Shown piece by piece: positions 1 through 10,526 of a stretch of DNA of 64,000 nucleotides. The translations under genes and the position numbers were made by a program. Numbering within the stretch: position 1 is the stretch's first letter; every line of letters begins with the position of its first letter. The stretch comes from Glandiceps talaboti. Lineage: Eukaryota > Hemichordata > Enteropneusta > Spengelidae. The stretch is taken from contig NC_135550.1 in assembly GCF_964340395.1 (NCBI RefSeq), forward strand, positions 29,820,176 through 29,884,175, in the 5' to 3' direction. The notes beneath the pieces were generated by a model. The model made no database searches. It worked only from the letters and a program-made list of their open reading frames with translations, and was not told where the DNA came from.

Positions 1-3000
1 AAGAAAAATAAGACCTCTGCAACGGTGGTACATTAAGCCAGCCTGTCTACATATAGATGTACATGCCAGTGTTCAGTGTGTTTGGGCGAAGGCCGCATTT
101 TACCATTGAGTCATCTTCCTTTGTGTCTTGCCGGGTACCTAACGCCAGTCGAGTCGAGCTGCCCCGGGGCACGATGGCGGTAAAATAATGAGATTGGGCG
201 AGAAAACTCCCTTCGAATGGAGAACGGAAAGGAGGGCTTGTTGTTGTAAGCAAACAAAAAGCGAGTTAAGGGGATTTCTACTTTTTGAAGGCCTATACTT
301 CAAAAAATAGAGGAAAGCCGGAGGTGGTGTGCTGATGCCATTTCACCGTGTGTGTGGCATTACTGTTTTATTTTCGGTTGCTATCACGATGTCTGAGGTG
401 AAATATCGGCTAAAAGAACCTCAAAGTCTTTGTTTCTTTCATAATGGTATTTCGAAAGGCAGATTTCTCACGAAAAATCGGTTAAGAATCGAAAGCGCAG
501 CCTATCGCCCGGACCCCATGTCAAGGGGGCAAATGGAGCGAATTTGGTGACATCACTCACTTCTCATTTGCTATGCAAGTAACGTTAATGTAACATATGT
601 CTTACCGTAAGATATTCCTGCAGTTATGTATAATTTAGTAAAATTCAACACTATCTGTTGAGCGAACTGACGAAGCAGAAAAAAGAGGGTTATAGCTGGT
701 AATCGAGAAGGCCTGTTGTGTGCCGTACACTCATACTTAATACCCCCACCCCATCGGAACTCAAACTAACCATTCTTGTTATCCACTGTAAATGTACTGG
801 CTATGAATTAGCATATTTATAAACGATAATTTCAATAAAAACTACAAATTTCTGGCCAAAGGTGTAATTCAACGTGGCCTGTGAGTTTATCTCGTGTTTT
901 AAGAGGCTTCTTGGTACGAGAAAGTTGGAAATTAGAAAAGAGTCTGGGGCAGAAAACACTTTAATTTCTCGTAGTAGTAATGAAATTAAGCTACATGTCT
1001 GGGCTTTCAAATGGCTTCACTGAAACTATAATGTTGTTACTATGCAGAAAGTTCCCTGGGAAACGATTGAACAGCTTGTCAAAGTTTTTTCATACATGCG
1101 TTCAAAATGGACGGGAACGTCGCTTTTTCATCTCAATAGGACATAGTTATATATATAACATAGCCATTTTCTCTGAGCTATCTCTGGTGTAAGACAATTG
1201 TAAGTTCCGTCAGCGGAAAAAGTGTTTGAAATTCGTTGTAAAATAGTGTAACGTATGAATTTAGGGGTTATTAAACACTTGAAATTTCGACATAGATCGT
1301 AACCTGTCTCTGGAGAATTTGTTAATGTAATGTAATGTAGTTTTAAATATGGACCCTATTGCTCGGTCTCTCCCTGCCGATCGGAAAGAGAGGTTATTGT
1401 TAACGGCTCGCTTTCCTTTGCACTTCCCGACGCCGTGGCCCTCGCGTAATCGTATTATTTTGCCATCTTTAGCTGCGGGCATATTAGTCAATTTTGGAGT
1501 TGTAATTTGTGCTTTTAAAAACTCGCGTTCCATTTGTGCCTAATCTATTCAGTTTCCATAATTGAATGAAATATTGGTGAACACAGAATACTGCAGCACT
1601 TTTAAGGCTACCGTCAATTCTGCCGCCGACAACGTCGACTGCCTGTATGGTCTGTTTGTAACCAATGACAAATTGTTTCTACGATACGCAGTGTGAATTT
1701 TAAGCCCGTACCCAGTCCCCCAGCTGTGTTCGCATGTTATTAATGAACAAAATATGCCCTTTAAATACCTTAGAAATCTTTATTAGGAAGTAAATTGCTT
1801 CTAATGAAGTTACTTTTCGATGGCGCTTAATTGCCTGTCTGATTTTCAAGTTCTGTGTTCTGTGTTGTTAACACGCAGAGTCAATATATTCAGTTGAAAA
1901 AAAATGTTAAGTGCATAAACTTACCTTGTAATTTGCTCAAATAATTACAAAGTTTTTGTCAAGAGTCTGGACATGTTTTTTATCTCTAAGGAAATATTTA
2001 TCGAGGTAAGAAAATAGACGAGTTTCGTGTGAAACTTGTCTTTTGACGTTCCTTGACGTGGTTTTTGAGACGATGCCATTTTCTCCGCCCTCCCTTCCAT
2101 TAACAGAAATCCGATATACGCATGCCATCTTTTTTTAATACTTGAACTAACACGACTCTATTCAGCCAGAATTTCCTCTTTTTTTTGGGGGGGGGGGGGT
2201 CGTAGAACTATCTGAAATCCTCGTTTTTTTGAGAGAACAAAAATAGGACTCTTACTTCTTTAAAAAGAAAGAATTCTCCAAAAAAGTACAATTTTTGCGC
2301 ATTTTATTGTAAAATTGGAGGATGCTCCATTTCCTTGTTGTTATTAAGTAACTAAGGGAGGGGACAATAACTTGCTACTTCTAGTGTTGGAAATAGAAGA
2401 ATGGGCGGTTGGATGTATGAAACTACCGCCAAACGAACTTATCATGTTTTCCCCTCGGCAAGAAACTATCGAATTTAACTTATACTTTCAGAAATTATCA
2501 ATGCTTGATCAAAACGAAGGATAATTTAGGATAGGAGCTACCCTAAGTGTTGAGAGGATGCGAGCGCACGGCTTATGTCAACAGTATCGGATGATTCTAG
2601 TATAACATCGTCGGGTTCACATTTACTGGCGAGAGGGAATGGCTGTAATAGATAATAATTTTCTATCTGTTGTTTTAATATGTATGATAACATGATGCTC
2701 CCACAGCGTTCATTTACTACCAGCTGCTTATAACCTCAACCGTACCCTCGCCTTGTTTACAGCCGTCGTGTTCTTCACTCTCTTCACATCATTTAGCGAT
2801 ACGACATGGAGATAGCAATAGTATTCTGTTTTCGCAAATTTTGCAATGAACTTTGTTCTTTGAAACAAGAAAAATAAATTCCCATATATAGATTAAAGGA
2901 AAATATGCATATGTGTATTTTAATCGCAGAGGACTTCGAATTATAGTAGTATAACGTAGAAGTGAACACGTGAATAAAACAAAGTAAATGCACCCAGATT

Positions 3001-4548
3001 TTTTGAAATCAGGTAAAGCACCTTACTAACAGACGAATACTCTAATAAAAAAGAGAAAATATCGAAAACCAGACCTTCGATAATATGATACCCTTCTGTG
3101 TACATTTAGTCATTTTTGAACGCTTGAAGGTAAAACGCATTTACACGAAATGTAATTAGCATAAGAGCACGAAGTCAATCTCTCTGCGAGTCTCTCACAA
3201 GTAAACTCGTTTTTCGACTCCTCTCAATGTTGACATTTCATCTGGGATTCGACAAATGTCCTTAAAGCACCTTGCGGACCAATTTTGCGGACCTTCGACT
3301 TTAATCCCATCAAAGATATCAAATAAAGGTGTTAACAGTAATGAAATAATGCAGGAGCTTGAAGTGATCATTATCAAGGCGCAAAAAAACACAGCGATTA
3401 ACCTCTGAAAACGTGTGATTGAAAAATGAAAACTCATCCAAGGGCCCAAGTATTCCCTATTCCCTGTCGAATTTGACAACTCCAGGAAGTAGAGCGGGTG
3501 CTCTGTACTGAAAGGAACAGTTATTGTTTTGACAACTTCCAAATACAAGTAAATCGACCGTCTCTAATGTTTTGATGTTTCAGGTGAGTAGACGGTGTTT
3601 GATCTGTTTGCAGCTGGTCATCTGTTTGCAAAGTGATATCTTCTCTAGCGATCACTTCGTCAACTTGTCTCATCATTAGTTACTACAACTATATGAGAGG
3701 ATACTCCAATCTTAATCGGCCACAATTCAAAGCCTCCTCCTTTTATTACCAACACACCTCTCTTGTCTAGACTCTACAAACGTTACAAGTATTGCATACA
3801 TTAATGCTTTCTGAGTGGAGAGAGTCATGTAAAAGTGTGAAGCATTTTTAGCACAGTCTAATGAAAATTTTTTGTTTTAACCGACGCCAAAACTGATTGA
3901 ATATGTGTTATATCATGATCAAGCCGTTACTTAACCGGTGTAATACATTTTAGGCGGCTAGATTCACCCGATTGATTAGTTTGTAGGTTTTAATTCATAA
4001 TAGACATATAACAGCAAATTCAAGTCCTTCGCAAAAGTCGCATCCTCATTTCTTTTTATATTTTAGATATTTTTTTTGTTCACTTAATTTTGTTTTTTAA
4101 AACTTTTTGTGCTATATATTGTCACGATTTGTGGTATATTCATCTCTATATCTACTGAGTCGTCACCTTGGCTACAGTCTACTAAATGTTGTGCTCACAA
4201 TAATTCCACTGTAGGATCTACCGTTTCGGTTAATTTTGAATTTAATGAATATGAAAAAGTCTAAAATATTTTGTCCGCATATTTGACAGGTAGTATTGTT
4301 AGGTGGTACATTATACCATATATATATATATGAATTGAGTCAATGTTCACATCGTTGTTTCTATTAGTTTTACATTCTTACATTTAACAACTATATTCTA
4401 CACGTACATGCCAAATACGTCTTGTTTTCTTATTTTTCAAATTGTCTTTATCTTTTTGAGATTCTGTAAAACCAATTTCTTCTTCTATATACTATTGGAT
4501 ATAACATTGCTGCGACTTTATATTTGAAGGAAGAGGCACAGTTTCTCT
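1..4548. other. Unique AT-rich sequence, no gene recognised
   Basis: I see no gene in this stretch. Bases about 85-200 and 460-540 are richer in G+C and CpG than the rest and could be the edge of a promoter or exon of a neighbouring gene, but no coding frame or splice pattern supports that. A T8-G13 homopolymer junction lies at 2179-2199. The frame at 3195-3548 (minus) is open for 117 codons and has one hydrophobic stretch, but it lacks an ATG at its start and resembles no family I know. Confidence 0.6.
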
Positions 4549-4550
4549 CT

Positions 4551-4559
4551 GTGTGTGTA

Positions 4560-4590
<31 letters not shown>

Positions 4591-4697
4591 ATGCCTGTCT
4601 GTCTGGCTATCGTTTGTGGCTGTGTCTATCTCTATCTGTCTCTCTGTCTCTCTGTCTCTCTGTCTATCTCTCTCTGTCTCTCTGTCTCTCTGTGTAT
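4551..4697. repeat. Compound (TG)n / (TCTG)n-(TC)n microsatellite
   Basis: A TG dinucleotide run at 4551-4590 is followed by mixed TCTG and TC units to about 4697. The pyrimidine-rich strand is the plus strand, as in the other compound arrays of this window. Open frames across it are repeat translations, not genes. Confidence 0.95.
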
Positions 4698-4837
4698 CAT
4701 GTGTGTCTACATTTATTAAAATTCGAGTATTTGTTATTGTTGACGAACATATTGAGTATGACAATTGTTTATTGAGGTATCTGATCCTAATCACCACCCT
4801 GGAAACCAGTTACCAATATCAAACGTGAAAATGTGGC

Positions 4838-5480
4838 TTATTTTGACCTTGCTTCAATTATTGGTCGACATGGTATATATGCATATGTAGATGATAATAA
4901 TGACGTCATTACGAATGTTAGTTGATTACAGCAAAAGTGTATATCATTAAAAGTAAACTTAGTAGAAATGAATGAATTCATATGTTTATCATCCTCGCTT
5001 CGTTTTGTTTTTGTTTTTTGCAATTCACAATTATCATAATGCATTGAGTAACAGTAATCCATCGAACCTTCACCTGTTCTTGAGGTACTTCTAACAATGC
5101 TTTCTACAGGTACATAGTGACATTTCAGCGACTTTATTTTAGGTTGACAAAAATCTACTTCTTTTCCTGAAAATACGTCAAATGGAAACATGACAACTAA
5201 TGCTATTCTCATTTGTAAAGCATGACAACATGTCAAGTATAACGGGGGGATTCAAAAATGTATAGTTTTAAACACCTTGCTACCAAACATTTGTGTATTT
5301 TCCAACGATTAGATAAGATACCAACACATAGCTTAGTTCCGATGTCAATATTATTAAAGACAGATTTATAAAATGACCAACCTGAAAATTCCCATAATAA
5401 TGGTTCGTTGTCCACAGTCACACCTACTTGTAGAGATTCAAAAGACCAATCGTGGTTTAGATCCAGTAAAGGTAATGGTA
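4838..5480 (-). other. Possible decayed coding fragment, two abutting frames
   Basis: On the minus strand a frame is open from about 5480 to a stop at 5233-5235. A second frame opens at once and runs to 4838, so about 210 codons are covered with one frame change. The peptides are not low-complexity; they include LLWEFSGWSFYKSVFNN in the first frame and FPFDVFSGKEVDF in the second. A pyrimidine-rich stretch ending in CAG lies just before 5480 on this strand and could be a splice acceptor. No family was recognised. It may be a pseudogene, an exon followed by read-through into an intron, or chance. Confidence 0.2.
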
Positions 5481-5530
5481 CTGATAGAGATAGAGATAGA
5501 GAGTCTTTCTTGTAAATTGTTGCGATAAAT

Positions 5531-6071
5531 CTACAAAAAGTTCAAGGTGGAAATTATCAAAATTAATCTATCTTGAAGTGAATTCGAATATCCAAACAAA
5601 CAAACAAACAAACAAACAGACCGAACAGGTATAACCGTACATGTAGATACCGTGACAAGCCCACCATCAGGTATCTCTACATACATTAAAAGATATTGGT
5701 GAAAATATGTGTAAATATGGTTATATGTATGCCAACCGTTTTTTGTATCAATGTACACCCTATAGCTTTTCGATTCTTGTTGAGACATGAAGCTGTCAGA
5801 ACAAATTGCAAAAAGACAGTTTTTCAAAAATCTTTTGGCGGGAAAGTGTGTACTGTGGAAAATAGCATTCAATGCCAACGAACTATTACTGTATAAGAAT
5901 GAAGACATGGTAGAAGTACTCATCTTTCTGTTGGTTTTAGGGGTACAATTAATTGGCAATGTCAAAAGCAGTACCTGGAAGATAAAATTGGAAAAAAGAA
6001 CGATAACGCTCTTGAAAGTTATTCCAGGTTTAATGGAATCTTTCAAAAAACAATGTCACATTTACAAATGA
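5531..6071. other. Long open frames on both strands, not recognised
   Basis: The minus strand is open for 171 codons (6046 to 5531) and the plus strand for 94 codons from an ATG at 5787 to 6071. At this base composition 171 codons without a stop is somewhat longer than chance. The minus frame begins at TTG rather than ATG and its C-terminal part reads through a CAAA tetranucleotide repeat (about 5593-5620). The plus frame begins with a plausible ATG and encodes a Leu/Lys-rich peptide. At most one of the two can be real, and neither resembles a known family. Confidence 0.12.
5593..5620. repeat. (CAAA)n tetranucleotide repeat
   Basis: About seven CAAA units in a row, then decay into CAGACC. 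Short and otherwise unremarkable. Confidence 0.9.
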
Positions 6072-6780
6072 CTTTTTACGAGACATTTTTTACCAACACA
6101 ATAAATGGTCTAAAGTAGGCCATTTTTCTTGCTGACCTAATGAAAAAGAAAATATTTTTGGGTCAGACGTTTTTGAAGAAAGGGGTCTCAAGCAATACGT
6201 GGTAGTATTTTAGATAAACAATAAGCAGCCTTTAGTTGAAACCATTCCCCGGTCAGTTTGAGGAATTCAATGTATGTGAATGCAGCATTCATTGTCAGTC
6301 TATTTTAAAGTGCTTTAATCACAGTTTGGTACGTAAAAATAGTGGCGACCACAAACGGTGATGACCAAGACGATTTGTGAATATTTCCGATGCTTATCCT
6401 GTGTTGTATCATCTGCACCGTTCTGATACCCTCTCCAAAATGACAAGAACAACTGTAAGGGTGGTAGTCCATCATTACGAAGAGGTTGGAATACACCAGG
6501 TATGGTTTTAACATTATGAACAATGCCAAAGCCAAGCCAAGGCCTGAAGACAGACTGAATTCTGTAGGACCACTTTAAAACTACTAGATCTCGAATGTTA
6601 ATGCCACTTCTAACACCAATACTATTACTTTTCAAGCTACGTCTTTTTGTAAGTTTTACAAAGACCAGCGTATGCAATAAAGAATGGCACCTAAATACTA
6701 GTATACTAGGTATCACTCGCTGCCCCCTCCTTGTGTACCAGAGTTATAGCATTAGATACCACATTGTCAGTTTTATGACA
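6072..6780. other. Unique sequence, no gene recognised
   Basis: A minus-strand frame of 133 codons (6716-6315) and an overlapping 76-codon frame (6535-6305) cross this segment. Neither shows a family motif, a signal peptide or clear splice sites. I regard it as non-coding. Confidence 0.4.
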
Positions 6781-6847
6781 CCACTACCACCACTACCACC
6801 ACCATCCATCATCACCACCATCCATCATCACCACCACCACCACCACC

Positions 6848-6899
<52 letters not shown>

Positions 6900-6949
6900 G
6901 TAATAATAATAATAATCATCATCATCATCATCTTCACATCACCAGTAAC

Positions 6950-7012
<63 letters not shown>

Positions 7013-7019
7013 CATCTTC
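6781..7019. repeat. Triplet-repeat mosaic: ACC, then ATC, then AAT
   Basis: CCA/ACC units (6781-6861) pass into ATC units (6862-6899), a short AAT patch, more ATC, and a long AAT run (about 6949-7010) before ATC returns. Each block differs from the next by one base in the triplet, as expected if point mutations in the array were themselves amplified. Homopolymer proteins read from it (His, Ile, Asp) are artefacts. Confidence 0.95.
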
Positions 7020-8063
7020 ACATCACCATGATCATCATCATCAATTTCTATCAACACCACCGCCATAATCATTACAATGTCATACAGCTCAGTATAAAAT
7101 ACACACGTGTTAGCGGCAAAAAAATCCAGACAAGCGGAGACCGAGATTGTGTGAAAAGTACAATACAAAGGTCAGTGAAAATATGGACTTGTATAAATTC
7201 GATGCATAAAGTTCAGAAGTTTATTAGTTGACTTAAAATTTCGAGCAATTGTGTGTCAAATTTTGAAATGTATTCTATTATACTGTATGGCGACTCGATC
7301 GCAATGAATTCAGAAGAGTTCTAATGAAAATAATTTTATCTTGCAACATGTTTGTTGTGATTCACATTTATTAAAAATTTACTGTTTTTACAATATGGGT
7401 ATATCAACGCAGGACTATGTAGGTAAACATTGTGGTAAACTCATTTTTAGTACCCCCCCCCCCCGTCCCAATGACAACAGTTCATCACCAAAATATGTGT
7501 CAGTTTAAAATTCCTATTTTGTTGGTGTACCTTTTACGACTAAATTACTGTTTAGACCATAGTATCTCCGGAAAACAAGTTGTATTCTACAGTTTGATAT
7601 ATTGCAACAGAAGACACAGGAAACGAAAATCGCCTTTGCGTCTGATAAACACCTACGACAGACCCCCTCATCTACCCTAAGGCCTCAACCGTCGTAAGTT
7701 TTCTAATACAAACGTTTGTTCTAAGCCTTGCCTATACATTACATACAAGTTGAATGGATTTGACAGCATTCCCTAAGCATGATTGACAGACTAATCCTAA
7801 GACGCCGTGTTTCTTTTTAAAAGATACTGTGAAATTAGTGTAAGTTTTCATCGGGTAATATAATTTGACGACTATTCATATCGTTATGAGTGTGATAATC
7901 GTTTTAGGATGGCTAAAAAATACGAGATATACGAGAACAGTATCTGACCAAGAGAGATGATCGCACCTGGGATCTAATGTTTAATCTCAAAAAGCTGATC
8001 CCTCTGGTAAGTTTTTAATGTACAGTAACCATGGTTCAATGCCAGCGGAGTTTGATAACCTTG
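7020..8063. other. Unique sequence, no gene recognised
   Basis: No coding, RNA or repeat structure was recognised apart from a short C-run at about 7453. A consensus-like donor (CTG followed by GTAAGT) occurs near 8006, but no coding frame leads into it. Confidence 0.6.
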
Positions 8064-8116
8064 AATAATAATAATAATAATAATAATGATGATGATGATA
8101 ATAATAATAATAATAT
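8064..8116. repeat. (AAT)n / (GAT)n tail of the LINE
   Basis: AAT units with an embedded GAT block. Its position directly after the element's AATAAA-like sequence on the minus strand marks it as the 3' tail of the LINE rather than an independent microsatellite. Confidence 0.8.
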
Positions 8117-8760
8117 TACTTTATTCTCAGACAAAAATAATAGTGTGAATACATAAATAAATGGGAAAAGGATCGAAATATAACTCTCTGCCAACTAATC
8201 TAGTCCAACCCCGCCAATACATGTTATAATAATCAGAATACAAATATTATCTGGCATTTTCACCGTTCCTTTGGATTTCTTACATATTAAAAACGTCTAC
8301 AAGTAAAGAAAGAGAAATAACCAACCAAGCTATGTACATAAAGATTTCGACTCAAAAAAGAAGAAAATAGAGACATGACACTATCTCTTTCCACTGTAAC
8401 CCCACAAACACAAATACATACATCAAATTGCCATCAAAAGTGTTTGTAACTGGTAATCTGTAAATATTGCTTGTATTCTTGTTTAAATTCACACCTGCTG
8501 TGTAGATTCCCAATTATTATTGGTATATCATTCCATAGTTTGGCACCTGTGTATTTCACCGTGAATTGTCCTGACCTGTGCTTGTGACCAAGTTCATTTC
8601 TTGTATTTTGTCACATGTGTGTAGTATTCGTGAAAAACTTCGGGGTAGCCTCTCATGTAACACATCTTGGACGAAAACTGCTAATTGCAACTTGTGTTGT
8701 TGATAAATATTTAATATTCTAAGTTTCTGTTATTTTGGTTACTAAGATTTCATAAGTTTT
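8064..8760 (-). pseudogene. 3' end of a non-LTR retrotransposon (LINE), decayed
   Basis: The minus strand encodes the C-terminal region typical of LINE ORF2 proteins. From 8580 the frame reads HRSGQFTVKYTGAKLWNDIP and stays open to a TGA at 8436-8434; GAKLWNDIP matches the G-x-x-LWN-x-(L/I)P signature known from CR1/L2-type and related reverse transcriptases. Just upstream, in another frame, is LQLAVFVQDVLHERLPRSF, which corresponds to the segment normally found before that signature. At least one frameshift plus an in-frame stop therefore separate the two parts. About 320 bp of 3' untranslated sequence follow, then GAATAAAGTAAT and an ATT/ATC microsatellite tail (8064-8116 on the plus strand), the usual end of such elements. 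The copy is 5'-truncated and dead. Recognition rests on the motif and tail; the exact clade is not fixed. Confidence 0.85.
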
Positions 8761-8875
8761 TTCCTTATACCTGCCTGCTGTGAGACATTGGAAATAAAAT
8801 CTTAACCATTGCCACATATAAATTACACACTTTCCAAGTCCACCACGTTCTTACAAAATGTAAAAGGAGTGCAAA

Positions 8876-9000
8876 GATGTATTCCTGGTTGTGTGATCGA
8901 GAAAATGCATGTAATACTCCAGTTACAGCTAGTGAAAACTTTTAAACTGGCCACACCCTGCTTGGTATTTTCGTTTTGCTCTATTTATAATGTCGTTAAT
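8876..9000 (+). repeat. Dispersed repeat, copy A (coding-like)
   Basis: About 125 bp that recur in direct orientation at 10179-10297. In the frame that starts ATG at 8877 it reads MYSWLCDRENACNTPVTASE, after which a one-base insertion relative to copy B shifts the frame. The other differences from copy B are six substitutions, four of them silent third-position changes, and one 6-base indel. That pattern suggests a coding ancestor. It lies just beyond the recognisable part of the minus-strand LINE. No protein family was recognised. Confidence 0.75.
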
Positions 9001-9263
9001 TGATTATATTCCTACCAAAAGACCTCAGAAAAAATATGAAAAAGTAGAAAATTGACTTTCTTGAATTGAATAGTAACCAACACAATATAGTACTGCTAGT
9101 ACTTTCGGATTTAGCGCTCCTTGAAAAACTTCTCATTGTGTCATTTTATTTCTTCTTTTAACATGTCGCCACCATATTGTATTCTTCAAAGGATATCGAA
9201 AACACTAACAAACGTCATGTCTACTTTTGTACACTAACACATCGTGTCATTAAAAACCAATTG

Positions 9264-9417
9264 AAGACATCATCATCATCATCAACACCACCACCACCAC
9301 CACCACCACCACCATATTTGTCATCATCATCACCACCACGACCACCTTCATCATCGTTAAAACCACCACCACCACCACCACCACCACCACCATCAGCACC
9401 ACCACCACCATCATCAC

Positions 9418-9485
<68 letters not shown>

Positions 9486-9532
9486 CCACCATCATCATCA
9501 TCATCATCATCATCGCCACCACTACATTGTCA
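9264..9532. repeat. TCA / CCA triplet-repeat mosaic
   Basis: Alternating blocks of ATC and ACC triplets, the longest being ATC units at about 9413-9485. It is built from the same units as the array at 6781-7019. The long Ser/Pro and Met/Val frames on the two strands are repeat translations. Confidence 0.95.
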
Positions 9533-9643
9533 TTTTCACCATCAACTGCCATCATTGTCCGAGTCCCACCTGTATACGATCTCTGTACAGTAAAGGGTTA
9601 TTTGTTTTCTCTTACCAAAGCTATTTAATTATATTCTACATAT

Positions 9644-9646
<3 letters not shown>

Positions 9647-9727
<81 letters not shown>

Positions 9728-9742
9728 TATATATATATATAT
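9647..9742. repeat. (CA)n followed by (AT)n
   Basis: About 78 bases of CA repeat, then a short AT run to 9742. A typical animal dinucleotide microsatellite; alternating purine-pyrimidine tracts of this type can adopt Z-DNA. Confidence 0.97.
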
Positions 9743-10178
9743 AAAATCAGGTTCACTGTCACGATCGATATTTCGATGAGATATGAAATCCAATATAACA
9801 ACTTATTACATCATTTATTACCGCCTTGGTTAAACATACCAGTACTCACTAAATAGGTAACCTTAAAGTTACACTAGCTGCAACTTGAGCGTTTTTGAAA
9901 CTGTTTTGTTAGATGGGACGTAATGACTTAATGGTAATATCATACACCCTGAAGTATGTCGACTCACCAGAGAGGAAACCTATTTCTGTCGCTGCATACA
10001 TTTTATGGTACAATAAATCAAACCAGTATTTGATTTTTTGGACAAAAATCAAATCAATATTGGAATTTTGGGTCCGCACCTTATAATCAACGATCAACGC
10101 GACCGTAATTTCAACCTTGAATAAAATCGGTCTCTGTGTACAATGTTTTAATTATTGGTATTTTAACAATTTTCAGTC

Positions 10179-10297
10179 AATGTATTCCTGGTTGTGTGAT
10201 CGAAAAAATAATACTCCAGTTACAGCTAGTGAAACTTTTAAACTGGCCACACCTTGCTTGGCATTTTCATTTTGCTCCATTTATAATGTTATTAGAT
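10179..10297 (+). repeat. Dispersed repeat, copy B (coding-like)
   Basis: Second copy of the 8876-9000 repeat. Here the frame is intact: the peptide runs MYSWLCDRKNNTPVTASE and continues in frame through TFKLATPCLAFSFCSIYNV. It is preceded by TTTTAACAATTTTCAG, which looks like a splice acceptor ending at 10175. The frame stays open through the pentamer array downstream, which is unlikely to be coding. It could be an exon of a retrotransposed or duplicated gene, or part of a mobile element. The function is unknown. Confidence 0.7.
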
Positions 10298-10357
10298 TAT
10301 TAATAACATCAAATATACGAAAGTATTTTAATATATCAGTGCCAGTGCTGTCTCACA

Positions 10358-10526
10358 ACACAACACAACACAACACAACACAACACAACACAACACAACA
10401 CAACACAATACAACACAATGCAATGCAATGCAATTCAATAGCAACACAATGCAATACAATACAATACATTACATTACATTGCGATACATCTGATGCAATA
10501 TAATGCAATGCAATGTGATACAACAC
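10358..10526. repeat. (CAACA)n pentanucleotide array, decaying to CAATG/CAATA
   Basis: A clean run of ACACA/CAACA pentamers at about 10358-10409 passes into CAATA, CAATG and ACATT variants. The three-frame Asn/Thr/His-rich translation comes from the 5-bp period. Confidence 0.95.
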
